From positions 11,347,707-11,411,706 of the forward strand of contig NC_089581.1 of NCBI RefSeq assembly GCF_019320115.1: a DNA stretch of 64,000 bases. Direction: 5' to 3'. Below, in pieces: positions 11,903 through 22,947 of the stretch. Positions within the stretch are counted from its first letter, which is position 1; every line of letters begins with the position of its first letter. The DNA is from Miscanthus floridulus. Lineage: Eukaryota; Streptophyta; Magnoliopsida; Poales; Poaceae. The translations under genes and the position numbers were made by a program. The notes under the pieces were generated by a model. It was given only the letters and a program-made list of their open reading frames with translations, had not been told where the DNA came from and did not search any database.

Positions 11903-14900
11903 CCAGACAGTGCAGCCCAATGCCCCGAGCATACCTAAAGCACACTTTCTTGCATCTATTAGAACAAAGCTTGAAATAATATCATGGACACCAGACAGTG
12001 CAGCCCGATGCCTCGAGCATGATGAGCAGCCAACCTATGAGGAGCAAGTACTAGAGGACCAGCTAACTCAGGAGCAGTTCGATAATGAGTTAGAAAAGGA
12101 TATAGAAGTGATGCTTACTCAGGAGCAGTGTGACGAGGAGGAAGGGGAGCAGAAGGAAGAACATGAGAGGCTGCTAAAGGCGAAGAAGAAGAGGATGACG
12201 ATGATGATGATGATGACTCAGAAGAGGGATATGAAAGTCTCGATGATTCTTTCCCATGTGAAGCCATAAGGAGGCCAACAGAGGAAGATTTGGATAAGGA
12301 TTTTGACCCAAACGAGGAGGTAGGGAAAAAGCCTTAGCTTATAAATTTTGCTAAAGCTTTGGTTGTGTTACCTCTGCTAACACTTTGACCTGTCATATAT
12401 ACAGGTCCCTCCTAAAACTTAGAAAAGACGACGTCGATGTCCATGACATCTCGTTGGACAAGATGGAGTAGAGGAAAGAAGAGTAGAGGCAACAACCACA
12501 TAGACGGATCACGATGCCTCTGCTCCACAACCTCAAAACACAACCATGACTACCAAGCCTAAGAGGAAATGAGGGGATAGAAAAGGAAATCTATATCCAG
12601 ATAAGGCATGCTATGTGATAACAGAGGTCGGGCCAGCAAGGGAGATCCTTGAGCCGAAGGAATTAAGAGAACGATTCCGTAATGCGATCGGGGCCCTAGT
12701 AAGAGATAAATTAAACCCAACAATCCCTAACTGGAAAGAGGTACCAGAGAATAAAAAGAATGAACTATGGGATAGGCAGCTGAAGCTTAATTTTAGATTT
12801 CCGGAGGGTAAGCATGAACTGGTAAAAAATGCTTTTAGGATGATGGGAGAGTCATTCCGACATTGGAGGTCGAAGCTCAACACAAAGTATATCCAAAAAG
12901 GGTTAACTTCCTTCAACGAGTTCGGCAAAATAACTCCTAGTCAATGGGAGGAGCTCGTGGCTCAAAAGACTTCACCGGAGGCATTGGAGCTCAGTGCCCA
13001 TAACACCGAGCTAGCGAAGAGGAACAAACACCACCATCATCTAGGCCCCGGTGGCTACTATGCCAAGGAAGAGCTATTTAGGAAGATGGACGAAGAGGCC
13101 GCAACTGCTGGGAATATCGATGTAACAAATTTGAAGGTACGCTCAAGGAATTGGATATATACGAGGAGTACAGAATCATCCGGCAGTAATCTTTAGTTTG
13201 ATAAGCCGAAGACCCAAGAGGCAGTATCAAGGATACTGAAATATGCTGAAGACAAGGAGAATGACTCATTCAATCCTTCCAGAGAGAGGGATGAGCTTAG
13301 CCTTGGCTTGGGAAACAAGGAGCACATAGGCCGCACCAGGGGACTAGGGAAAAGGACGACCTGGAAGCAAGGATTCGAAGAGGACAGGCACATGTACAAG
13401 AAATATGGCAGAGACTAGGAGAATAATCTTGAGCTCCAAGTAAAGGCTCTAGTTGCGAAGGCGCTGGAGGAGCAAGGACTGTCTATGGAGCCACGTATAT
13501 TAGTGACACCGCCGGGAGAACTAGCATTAGTTGGCAGCCCTTTGAAAGTTCCTAGCGGCCAAGGTTCCACTACAGCCACAACCCCCGTCGATCGCATACG
13601 GGAACCAACTAGTTGCACCTTGGTGTTTCTCAGCGGCCGGCAGAACACTGTGATGGAGGTGGCAATGGGTGTGGTACATCCTCCTGGTGGCTTACACCAC
13701 AATAATAAGATATCGCCAGACTATACTAGGGTCGAGGTGCATACCGTGAAGCCCGAGTTCATGCAGTGGAGGATAGACTACGCAACTCCCGAGGGGCTGG
13801 TGTTACTTGGAGACGTTATGGGGCAGTTTATCCTCTGGCACAAACAGGACATTATATTGACTGCTTCTTCGCCGCCTCCCCCTCTCCCAAATTTGGAGAA
13901 AGTTGTTGAGGTCGGGGAGATATTTTCACTGTCTCATGACCATCACATTCCTAAGATGCCACATTCTATCCTACCTCCTAGAGAGCATGTGCCTGATGAG
14001 ATATCACAACCTTCTCCAGCTCATATCGAGCAAGTGCATGATGAGATGCCACAGTCTTCTCAACAAGCACAACCGATACATGAACAACGAGTGCCTCCTA
14101 AAGAAGGTGATGCACAAGAAGATGAGGATGTGCCTGAATGGGAACTTCGAAAGAAGCATCCAATCACCATAAGGCCAGTTTATGTTCCGATGAAAGACGT
14201 CTCGTCGGTGTCCAAGTGATATTCCCATGACCAGTTCAAGCCTGAGAACCAAGTTAAAAAAGTCCCATCACGGGGTTCTGAGGAGGCCGTCACTAGCAAA
14301 CTCCACCAAATTACAAAGAAGTATCCAAATGTTGATGCCATCAAATGGTCACAGGATTGTTCGAAAACATATGAAAGAGGTAAGCCCTTCCTACCAAACT
14401 AGGACATCCAGCGCCTACCACTTGGAATGAGAAGGTTCCATGATTTGTACTTGCGTGTTCTCCCAACGAGCATAGACCTCATACAAGCATGCTTCCCCAC
14501 TGGCACAATTGGAAGCCCAGTCGAGAAAATTGTCTTTGACTTCAATGACATGCACACATGCTTTCACCTGGAAGAAATGGAGATGAATCTAATTCGCATG
14601 TGGTGCCTATAAGTCCTTGTCCTCCCGATATGACATGAATGTAATCTTTGAATTTTGTTGTAACTAACCCACGCCGTAATTTGTAGAATGTAAGTGCACA
14701 TTGTCAAACAAATGCCAAGTGTGAAAGCCGGGTATCTAGACCCTCAAGCTATAGCCCAAACAAATTTTAATTACCCTAAATAGTGGAAACTGGATGCTAA
14801 AGAGCTAGCTGCTGCAAAGACTTTTCGGGAGAAAGAGCACATCCGTACGGTGAAACTAAAGGAAGAGTCCCTTAAGGTTGCGGCATACATTGCCCTAGCT

Positions 14901-15793
14901 TTCAAAACTCTCCAACAACACTCTACTATATAGCTACCATACAACTTCGAGTAAGTTCAACTCTATACTTAAAGCTTTGTTCGATATATTTTATTCGATG
15001 CAAAAGAGCTTATCTAGTTCTATGATTAAATCCATGCAGCAACCACTGGATTTGTATAGCCGTCCATGTCGGGAGGAGCATGGCATGGGTCTTTGATTCA
15101 ATAGATAGAGACCCGGTGACATACAAAGACTTCATATCGATTCTCAAGACGTATACATATCGACAATCCTCATTAGCTTATATGTTTGTATACATACTTG
15201 TAATGTTCACTTTTAGATACTAACAAGTTGTATTTGCTAAAATAATTCGAACATGGCATTTAGATTCTATGTCACTAATCATCATGGAAGACATGATCCA
15301 GCAAGGAAGGAAAAGCTGGCTATAAAAACACTATGTGCGGTAAGTGTAACTTACTTCTTTAGTACTCCATTATATGGCTGTCAAAAGCATTACTTAACAT
15401 TTTCATATGCAAAACACATAGTGCCCCAAACAGAAGCTTGGGAGTGTACATTGTGGATACTATATATGTTCTATGATGAGTAACACCGGTGCCTACAGCA
15501 GACACCCCTTAAGGGTAAGTTTGAACCTCTTCATCCGTAGTATAAAAACTTCGTACATGGTATGAAATACTAAACCAAAACTTGTTCTCTTGTAGTGGAA
15601 AGAAGCGAAAGGAATGAAAAGAGACCCATACAAGAATGACCAACTCTTAGAGCTCGTCGGCGACCTTTGTAACTTTATATTGGACCAAATTGTACACGTC
15701 AAATGCGCCTACCATGACCGAGAGTCTGACTTAGGTAGAAATCCTCAGTACCAACACCTTCGTGAGATTGAAAGGCTAGCTCTAGGACGTTGA
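11903..15793 (+). pseudogene. Second CACTA gene: Ptta/En-Spm transposase domain, DUF8039-like region and Ulp1-type cysteine protease
   Basis: Several exons with clean GT..AG introns can be followed: introns about 12320-12414, 14951-15039, 15153-15263, 15340-15421 and 15515-15595. An acidic Glu/Asp-rich segment (12030-12319) comes first. A plant-transposase (Ptta/En/Spm, PF03004-like) domain follows (about 12600-13190), with KHELVKNAFRMMG and HHHHLGPGGYYAKEE. A DUF8039-like region lies at about 13590-13850. The C-terminal protease of the Ulp1/C48 type (14430-15793) keeps its triad: His in NHWICIAVHV (codon 15044), Asp in WVFDS (15095) and Cys in SVHCGYYIC (15452). In-frame stops occur, for example near 13420, 14401, 14790 and 14932, and a frame change lies near 12180, so the copy is broken. 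The transposase-associated part probably binds element ends. The protease's substrate is unknown, possibly SUMO conjugates by family analogy. Confidence 0.8.
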
Positions 15794-15900
15794 TAACAAT
15801 GTGTATATAATTTGTATATTTAATGATTGATTGTATATATTCTTGTGAATTGGACTTGTAATTGTAGTTTATATAATACTCTTGTGCTTGTAGTCTAAGG

Positions 15901-15984
15901 GGTTCGGAACGCTGGTCGCGGGGCGTTCGGCAACGCGAACACGGTTCGGAACATTGGTCGCGGGGCGTTCGGCAACGCGAACGC
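15901..15984. repeat. 42-bp tandem duplication
   Basis: Two adjacent 42-bp copies beginning GGTTCGGAAC and containing GGCGTTCGGCAACGCGAAC, differing at two or three positions. They lie between the stop codon of the second CACTA gene and the terminal repeats and have no coding role. Confidence 0.85.
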
Positions 15985-16061
15985 TGGATGGAATACGTGG
16001 AAACAAATAGTGTTCTGGTCGAATTTGAATTGTAAATTTGAATTTTTTTGCGGGAAAACGT

Positions 16062-16315
16062 ACTGTAGGGGCGGTTCTAGATTGAACCGCCCCTACAAAC
16101 AGATATTATAGAGGCGGCTAGTACTACAGCCGCCCCTACAAATCTATTTGTAGGGGCGGCTGATAATACGAGCCGCCCCTACAAATCGATTTGTAGGGGC
16201 GGCCTGAGAACTGCCCCTACAAATACATGATTTGTAGAGACGGTTCGGTAGGGGCGGCTGTCTAAACCGCCCCTAAAAGGGTTACGAGTCGCCCCTAAAA
16301 ATGGTTTCTGTAGTG
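16062..16315. repeat. Right subterminal repeats and terminus of the CACTA element
   Basis: At least four palindromic units of the form TGTAGGGGCGG..CCGCCCCTACA are packed in 250 bp, ending in a terminus that reads TTTCTGTAGTG (16305-16315). The reverse complement begins CACTACAGAAA, a canonical CACTA terminal sequence. The flanking trinucleotide is CCA. Confidence 0.92.
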
Positions 16316-16990
16316 CCAAAGAGCTGCAGTCATCGCAGGCATGGGTGCTGCACCAGACCAGATCCAACACCTGCTCAGCTACCCGCCGGTGCTCCGCACT
16401 TGGGCCAACAACAGTTACAACACCGACTTCTGCTACAGCGGGGGCTACAAGACCGCCTCCGCCTTCGTCGAGTGCTACGACAACAGCGTGACGCAGCTCC
16501 ACATCATGGGGCCTGGCGCCAGCGTGCCTCCGCTGCCCAGGACGTCTAGCATTGATGCCTCCGGAACAACTCACTGCAGGGTGCGCTGCTGGAGTCCGTC
16601 AGGGACATGGGGTCGCTGTAGTCGCTGGTGCTCGCGCGCAACAACATCTCTGGACCTGAGCGCAGCTCGGACCGAAGGTGGCCAGTGTCGTAATGAGCGG
16701 CAACCGCCTTGTTCTGCCAGAACCAGGTGCTGACCGTGGGCATCGTGCCCGTCTAGGCGCGCGGCGGCAGCAAGGCCAAGGTCAGGCCTGTGGCCAGCGC
16801 CATCGCCGCCGCAACGCTCGCCGACGTGTCCGTCTTCCTCGCCACGCGGAAGGCGGCCGTGAGGCGCGCCAAGGCCAGGCCTCCCCCGCGGCTGGGGCCT
16901 AGTGGAGCATGCATCGTCCATCAGCGTGTACCCATCGCAGCTCTTCGCCGACGAGCACTACATCTTGCCAGCGGCTGGGAGTTGGATTTA
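16316..16990 (+). pseudogene. LRR receptor-like kinase relic (At3g03770-type), ectodomain part
   Basis: Frame-shifted plus-strand sequence resembles the start of leucine-rich-repeat receptor-like kinases of the At3g03770 group: LQSSQAW directly after the transposon end, then QIQHLLSYPPVLRTW, VECYDNSVTQLHI, an LRR piece LVLARNNISGP (16628-16660), a membrane-region-like Ala/Val stretch (about 16790-16870) and YPSQLFADEHYI before the expected kinase domain, which is absent. Internal deletions and stops (for example near 16620 and 16755) show it is dead. Coding begins immediately at the CACTA terminus, so the transposon probably inserted within the gene and the signal-peptide part should lie beyond the missing left end. 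Family assignment is from remembered motifs. Confidence 0.62.
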
Positions 16991-17640
16991 TTTTTGCCTT
17001 TAGATAGACGGGAATCGACAACGCTGATGTTTACCTTCAACGTGACTAGGAATGCTAGTTTCAGATAACAGTTGCATCTTTTAGTGGTATTTTATATAAC
17101 GGAGTTTTTTTTGTGGTATTTTCTGAATCCCGTGATCTTTCGATGCTATAATACCAATTTTCCCTATTAATAATGTTGCTAGTACACGTAGCTGAATTAT
17201 ATGTAGGCAGTAATTTGTAACGGAGTTGTTTTGTTTTTCGTTGCGAGTGAAGGCAGTAACTTTGAGATTGTATCCAACACCGAAATCAGCTTTGTCTAGT
17301 AATCTAACAGCTCGGTACTTCCCTCTAGTCGTGCACTTGAGCTAATTCTGTGCAAACTTGTGCACTAACCGGAACTTAGTATGCCTCTGCACTGATGGTA
17401 ATTTAACACTTGCGGCAACGCAATGCAAACTGTAATCATTCTCAAGAATTTTCAAGAAGGCGAATACACACGAGAGATAGAGGTACTGTTCAATTATACA
17501 AGGCTTCATCCAGTTTGTTTAAGTACAACAAATCACTTGCATTGCTCCTACCAGCTCCTACACCAAAAGCCATCGATCTTTCCCCACGTACGTACTGCCC
17601 AAGTGCCCAACTGCAAAACACAAGATCACAAGGCACATTA
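16991..17640. other. Intergenic, nothing recognised
   Basis: Mixed-composition sequence between the LRR-kinase relic and the 3' side of psaF. I see no gene, structured RNA or element ends. The short open frames here have no recognisable content. Confidence 0.5.
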
Positions 17641-17752
17641 ATCTTCCATTATTATTAGTAATCAACAATCAAGAAACAAAGCTGTTCAAGAGCTAGCCAT
17701 GGATCCAGCCTTGCCTCGCCAGCAGCGATGTGCAAGCAGGTGCAGCAAGCAG

Positions 17753-18454
17753 TTAGTAGTAGCCGACGTCCTTGTCGTCGACGACGAGGTCTCCGTTGAT
17801 GAGCTCGCGGTATGCCGCAACGGGCCAGATGAACCCCCTGGGGAGGAGGCGTGTGGCGAGCTCGACGTCGATGATGATCTCCCTCATGGCGGGCTTCTTC
17901 TCGCCGCTGATGGCGATGAGGTAGCTCCTGCCGACCCACCCGATCCACCCGGCGATGTAGAGGAAGAGCAGCCCGGGGGTGATGAACTCGCCCCAGTGCC
18001 GCTGATCGCCGCTCACGATGAGGTGCGGCAGGCCGTCGGCGCCGCAGAGCAGGCCGAACTTGCCGTAGTTCTCGAACCGCCGCTTCGTCTTCTCGATGGT
18101 GGCGTTGATGGCGAGCGCCGGCGCGCTGTCGGGCGCGTACTTCTTGAGCGACGCCGTCAGCTTCTTGATCGAGTTCTTCTCGCGCTTCGCGAACGCCTTG
18201 GACTCCTTGCACGGGGTCAGGCCCGCGATGTCGGCGGCCGCGGGCGGTGGGGAGGTGGCGGCCGAGGACAGCAGCACCGACGACAGCGCCAGCGCGGCCG
18301 AGAACGTCTTCACGGAGTACGCGAGCGACACGCTGCTGTTGGAGCTGCCGTTGCTGTCGCCGCCGGTGGCGGAGCAGGCCACGGAGAGGCGCGCCCGCGG
18401 GAGGCGCGGCTTCGCGGCGAAGGCGGCCGTGGAGGAGGCGGCGAGGGCGGCCAT
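17753..18454 (-). CDS. psaF: Photosystem I reaction centre subunit III (PsaF), chloroplast precursor
   Basis: An uninterrupted single-exon frame encodes 233 residues, the usual length for plant PsaF precursors. PsaF sits on the lumenal side of photosystem I and docks plastocyanin for electron donation. Residues 1-74 look like a two-part transit peptide: a Ser/Ala/Arg-rich stroma-targeting part, then a hydrophobic thylakoid-transfer segment (about 51-74) ending Pro-Ala-Ala-Ala before [11 protein letters not shown], the typical mature start (residue 75). The Lys-rich lumenal helix follows (about 83-106, with [10 protein letters not shown]), then [13 protein letters not shown] and a membrane helix around [19 protein letters not shown] (about 157-175). 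The end is DDKDVGYY. The ATG at 18454 is directly preceded by a CAG-repeat leader. The gene looks intact and is the only complete host protein gene in the window. An AATAAT-type polyadenylation signal may lie near 17650. Confidence 0.97.
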   Translation of the reverse strand: MAALAASSTAAFAAKPRLPRARLSVACSATGGDSNGSSNSSVSLAYSVKTFSAALALSSVLLSSAATSPPPAAADIAGLTPCKESKAFAKREKNSIKKLTASLKKYAPDSAPALAINATIEKTKRRFENYGKFGLLCGADGLPHLIVSGDQRHWGEFITPGLLFLYIAGWIGWVGRSYLIAISGEKKPAMREIIIDVELATRLLPRGFIWPVAAYRELINGDLVVDDKDVGYY

Positions 18455-18640
18455 CTCTGCTGCTGCTGCTGCTGCTGCTGCGTCCGGCGTGGAGCTGGAG
18501 CTGGCGAGAAAGAGACGAGCTTATTGGCAGGGTGTTCGGGATGGCGCATTGGGATCAAGGAAGAAACGCGCTCGGGATAAGGAGGCGCGGCGCGTGTGGG
18601 TGAGGCGGGGATAAGGGGGAGTGAGCTGGGCGCCGTGGAT
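18455..18640 (-). promoter_or_regulatory. psaF 5' leader and proximal upstream region
   Basis: On the minus strand the ATG is preceded by (CAG)8 (18457-18480), probably in the 5' UTR. Further up are a CCAAT box (complement of ATTGG near 18523) and two GATAAG I-box sequences (near 18575 and 18609, on the plus strand), a motif common in light-regulated plant promoters. No clear TATA box is visible, as is frequent for plant photosystem genes. Functional assignment is inference. Confidence 0.45.
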
Positions 18641-18835
18641 TGGCGCCGGGGCATCCGGCGTGGCCGCGTCGGCGCGGGCGCTCGGATTTTGTGGGGTCGC
18701 CGCCTGCTTTTGGGTATGTGGCTGCGGCGAGGCTGCTGCTGCGGGGATTTGATTCCGGGGCTGGGTCGTGTGCTTTCCATCTGCGATATGGATGCTAAAG
18801 AGAGGGAGTATCTACTGGACATTCGAGTGTTTTAG

Positions 18836-19692
18836 GGAGAGGTGACGCCCGAGTGCCACAGCCCTTAAAATTACTCGATTCCAACAAACAAACACAATCA
18901 AATGTTCATATCTCAGCCATCACTCGATTCCTATAACCCCTCGATCTAAATCTAACGATACAAGTAAAATATATCAAATAAATACAAAAATTAAATAATA
19001 AAATAACAAAAAATACCAGATAATTACTATGAAGTGCAAATTGAAAGAAGTTTAAAGAAAAAGCAAATAAAACAAACAAACAACAAATAAAAAATGTAGA
19101 AAAATAACCAGATCATTTCTATAGAAGCCAAATTGAAAAATTTCAAAGACGAACCAAATTAAACATACACATTCAAAAAAAGAAAAAAAAAGATTATTTT
19201 ATGGAAGCCAAATTAGAAAATTTAAAGTGGAACAAAATAAAACATACAGAAATCAGAAAAAAACAAAAAAAAACATCAGATAGCAATTCGAGTAATTCTG
19301 ACCATGCATTCCTATTTATGAATAATCAATTTACACCAATTAAACATAGAAATTACACTCAAACAAAAGTAGTAAAATATAATACAATAACATGTAATCT
19401 GCTCCTACTAAAAAAATAAATATACATACAATACATACATGGTTAGGGGTTAGGTGATTTGACGGGGCAACCTGTCCCTTCACCTGCAAAGCAGTATGCA
19501 CTGTAGCTGCATGCACTCCACCGACGGCGCATAGTTGCAGGCTCGGATGCACGAGAGCAAATATAATAATGGGCTATAACCACGCCAAATACTAAGATGA
19601 AAGAAAGAGCAAGAAACTTAGTGAGAAAGATAAATAAGCTATATATTAATTATAAAAATGTAACATTATTTTTATTAATTATAAATAAGCTA
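18836..19692. other. AT-rich intergenic region upstream of psaF
   Basis: Strongly A-rich sequence with many AAATAAAA-type runs between 18900 and 19420. No gene or element boundary was recognised. The region may act as distal upstream sequence of psaF. Confidence 0.5.
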
Positions 19693-19695
19693 TAA

Positions 19696-20554
19696 GAGCA
19701 ACTTCAGCAGTAGCCCTCAAATTAGAGCCCCCATTTTATATTTGGGTGTCTATCCCTATTTTTGTTGGTCCAAATTTGTGCTTCTACTCCAGCAGTAGCC
19801 TCAAAACGAAGGCCCCCCAAATCCATATTAGTAGACAATGACATAAGGGGCCCACTTGTCATTGGGTCAAATCTATCTTCTTCTCCTGAAATCCACCCCA
19901 CATACCATGACGCGTGCAGAACGAGCGCTCGCCTGTGCCGGCAGGGCTACGAGGGCCGAGCTCGTGCGGCCAAGCAGAGGGTACCGAGCCCGCACGGCGG
20001 AGTAGAGGGAGGGCCGCATGGCGGAGCAGCGGGCCCGCGCGCACATGGCGGCGGCGGAGGAGAAGGGGCCGACGCCGGGGAGGAAAGGTCGCAGACGCCA
20101 TGGCAGGGGGCGCGCGCTCGAGCTTGCGCATGCCCGGGTGGAGGAGAAGGGGCGCAGCGCGAAGGGGAGGAGCCGGCGAGCCCTCCGTCCCTGCCTTCCG
20201 TGGATCTGGTTGCACGGAGCTCGTCGGAGGAAGCCACCGGAGGGAGAGGAGCCGCGCCGCCGGTGCTCGATCTCGCTTCCGCGCGAGGGAGGAGAGGGAG
20301 TCGCGCCGCCGGTGCTCACTGCCGCACCGGGACACCGCGACGCTCGTCGGAGGAAGCCACCGGAGGGAGAGTTGCAGCGCCCACACGGATGGGGGCCGGT
20401 TTGTTGGCCCAACCAAAATGGGGTCTGGTGAGAGGATTTGGGTGCCCACATAAATTTGGGGTCCGTAGTAGGAGCCCTGCTGGAGTTGGATTTTTGACTT
20501 GAGCCCCCATATTTAGCTATAGGGGCTCAAGTAGGGATCTTGCTGGAGTTGCTC
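19696..20554. mobile_element. Non-autonomous Harbinger-like element with GC-rich core
   Basis: The ends are inverted repeats: GAGCAACTTCAGCAG at the left and, reverse-complemented, GAGCAACTCCAGCA at the right. They are flanked by TAA on both sides (19693-19695 and 20555-20557), a 3-bp duplication typical of PIF/Harbinger. Subterminal sequence is also inverted (CCCCATTTTATAT.. against ..ATATTTAGCTATAGGGG). The 859-bp element has a very GC-rich centre (19910-20400) with an internal repeat: TCGTCGGAGGAAGCCACCGG occurs at about 20220 and 20343. Long frames on both strands are a composition effect, and no transposase is present. Confidence 0.7.
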
Positions 20555-20557
20555 TAA

Positions 20558-21300
20558 TCGATCTAAAAAGTAGGATGTAAGGCTTGCTCTGATGCGCCTG
20601 CAGTTGCGTATCCATCGGCTGCAGTTGCGTCTCGTGGTCTCCATCGGGCAGTTGTGTTTCGTAGCCGTGAGAGGAGAGCAGGCACCCTGGCCAAGCGACG
20701 ACATGCAGCCTTGAGAAGAGAGGCACCCTGGCGGAGTGACTGCGACACCTGGCCCCACGACCGCCCCACAGCCGAGCGCATCCAATCCGTTGGTTAGAGA
20801 TGTCTTTGATCTCCCTTCCAGAACACATAACTGTAATTGTTGCTGATGAACAGTCAGCTTCTGAGTAATGCAAAGCTCCCTTAGTACTATAGAAGATTGC
20901 AAATAAAGCCCTACTTGATTGTTGTGGCCATTTTCCTTCTCCTTCCAAGGTGTATGTTAACCTATTTAATTTGGCAATTTATAAAGTTTATCATGATCAA
21001 ATAAAATTTATAAATGTAACCTTGTGTACAATTTAAATTCGTCAAAAGTCAAATCTCAAATCTCACAGAGCACATGCTAATCTATCTGGTGTACAACTTA
21101 CAAATTATCTGAATGAGTGCACCCTCCCGTTCTCCATTGGATTGAGGCGCCATCTACCACGTGCAGAGGAGGAGGTCAGGGAGGACATGGAACTGGGAGC
21201 TCGGACCAAGTTATCTGCACTGAGCAGCTCTTGCACAAGCTGTGGACCAAGTTGCAGCCACGCATGAACCATCTGACACCCCTACAGATGGCGCCATGGA
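20558..21300. other. Intergenic, nothing recognised
   Basis: Sequence between the Harbinger-like element and the first miR2118-type site. Minus-strand open frames at 20513-20948 overlap each other and resemble nothing I know. The part from 20950 to 21100 is AT-rich. Confidence 0.45.
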
Positions 21301-21323
21301 AATGAAGTGATGTGCTTTTCGTT

Positions 21324-21493
21324 GTCCTGATGCCCCTCGCTCCCAAAGAGATGCGCACACCATGGCTAGCACAGCATACCCAGGAATTATAGGACATGGA
21401 AACGAGGATGCATGTGTGTTCTTGTGGTAACCTAACTGCTCATGAGCGTTTGCTAGCTAGTAATCTTGACTTGTTTGTTTATATCATATATAT
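21324..21493 (-). ncRNA. Putative PHAS precursor 1: miR2118-type site 21324-21345 and TATA box
   Basis: The plus strand at 21324-21345 reads TCCTGATGCCCCTCGCTCCC, so a minus-strand transcript would pair with miR2118 (consensus TTCCTGATGCCTCTCATTCC) over most of its length with about five differences. A minus-strand TATA-like CATATATATG lies at 21484-21493. The 3' extent of the RNA cannot be read from sequence. It is the first of a same-orientation series reaching to about 35 kb. Confidence 0.4.
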
Positions 21494-21636
21494 GGACTCT
21501 CTTTCCTGGGGATGTGCTACGGCAAGAGATTGCACAATGCAAGCTGGTCGTTGCCTCTCTACTGTCAAAATATCTAGCTATACGACGAGATCGAGTTGGT
21601 GGGAAGACAAAATATGTTGCACATTCTCGTGGCCAT

Positions 21637-21765
21637 CTATATACAAGGGGCACTCAGCAACTCACACTGGAGGCTAACATGATATGCTGATATATACTGT
21701 ATTTATATACAAGGGGCACTCAGCAACTCACAAGGGGCAAATCATGTTAGCCTCTCCTGCTCATG
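21637..21765. repeat. Direct duplication with a nested inverted repeat
   Basis: ATATACAAGGGGCACTCAGC occurs twice about 65 bp apart. Between and after the copies, GGCTAACATGAT (about 21672) and ATCATGTTAGCC (about 21742) form a perfect 12-bp inverted repeat, so the stretch can fold into a stem with a loop of about 60 nt. Confidence 0.8.
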
Positions 21766-21907
21766 TCTAGATATCTCCAATCCTTCGTGTTAGGATCTGA
21801 ATCTTGTTAGCCCGGGAACACTGTATATATCAGGCATGAAAGAACCGCGTGTTCTCATCTCCTTCAACGGCAGCTCGGACTTTGCTCCGCTGTCTCATAT
21901 TTTTTTT

Positions 21908-22029
21908 TTCCTGATACCGCTCATTCCAAATCTAAACATATATACATTCCTCTCATACATCTGATAGATGTGGCCTCATTGTCGAGACAGGCATACTGAC
22001 CCAATGAACTTCAATGTTGTATATATATA
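21908..22029 (-). ncRNA. Putative PHAS precursor 2: miR2118-type site 21908-21929 and TATA box
   Basis: The plus strand carries CCTGATACCGCTCATTCC, a match to the miR2118 core with three differences in 22 nt, one of them a G:U-type change. A minus-strand TATATATA lies at 22021-22029, 92 bp upstream of the site. The leader between TATA and site (GTGGCCTCATTGTCGAGACA..) is related to those of the copies at 22948 and 26293. The expected cut would be between 21917 and 21918, setting a 21-nt register toward lower coordinates. Confidence 0.55.
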
Positions 22030-22947
22030 GAAAGAAAACTACTGCAGGATGAATGGAGTGAATAATAAACTAAAATGGGAAGAAATGGTTGCGTCCTTTT
22101 TTAGGTAGAGCTAGCGTGAAAGACATTACTGACAATAGAGCGAGTAGTACCCCTCCATGCATGGTGGCTCCAATCATTTTTTAATAAACTTACTTTTTTC
22201 AGAAAAAAGTCTTCAAGAATATATTTACTTTCAAGAATATATTGAGTTAAAATTCTTATTTTGAACATAGATTTCAGTGCAATTTCAGTAAACTAAATTA
22301 AACATTCATATAATTTGGCTAATTGTTCATCCGAAGTTTTTAAATTTCACTTTTCAAATGAAAATAGGGCATGCATCAATGACAAGAGTGTTGATAGAGC
22401 GGGGAAAATTAGTATGCTAGTGATAGTTCTCTTTCAGGGCATGAGCTAAATTAAAATGAACTTGAAAATAACTTAATTATGAACAAACACCTTAAAATAA
22501 CTACAAACTTCTGTAATTCTATTCTATTTTTCATTTTCCCTTATGTTCCTAAAAATCATTATTAGATGTTACTCATGAATGTGAATGTTTCACAAAGTGC
22601 GTGATATGTTATATCAACGGAGAGAACGCCAATTTCCTCTGATTCATTGATCTTTGCACTCTAATAATAATCCACTAATTGTGTGAGTGCGCATATTTAG
22701 CCTCAAACGATGCTCATTGTCGGGGAGGCAGCGCTGCGCAGTATGTCACCATATGGACATGGAGCTTCACGATGCAGATTTGGTGTCAGTAGTGCAGTAC
22801 AAAACGGCCTCGACAGCAGTGGTGATCACTCCCACTGTCTGACGTATCGCACGTGCCTTGCAGCTGGTGTCCACTAGGTTTCCCAGACGCCATGCACCTG
22901 TCGAAGTTCACCTTCAGGTCTTGGAATGTCTTCTTGCCGTATTTGTA

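Larger units (their letters stand above)
5972..16315 (+). mobile_element. CACTA (En/Spm) DNA transposon, right-hand part
   Basis: The right terminus is at 16311-16315, reading TAGTG (reverse complement CACTA), and is preceded by GC-rich subterminal repeats from 16062. Two plus-strand genes lie inside: a TNP2-type transposase relic (to 7274) and a second gene with transposase-associated and protease domains (8980-15793). The left part and left terminus are not in the window, because Gypsy element 1 is inserted in the transposase gene at 5971/5972. The 3-bp target duplication on the right would be CCA (16316-16318). The size visible here is already over 10 kb without the missing left part. Confidence 0.88.

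Noticed and set aside
17699..18614. Long plus-strand frames opposite psaF
   Set aside because: Shadows of the GC-rich psaF coding strand; the minus-strand frame has an unmistakable PsaF sequence.
19762..20502. Open frames of up to 246 residues in the Harbinger-like element
   Set aside because: High GC content produces long frames on both strands; no domain and no consistent frame.
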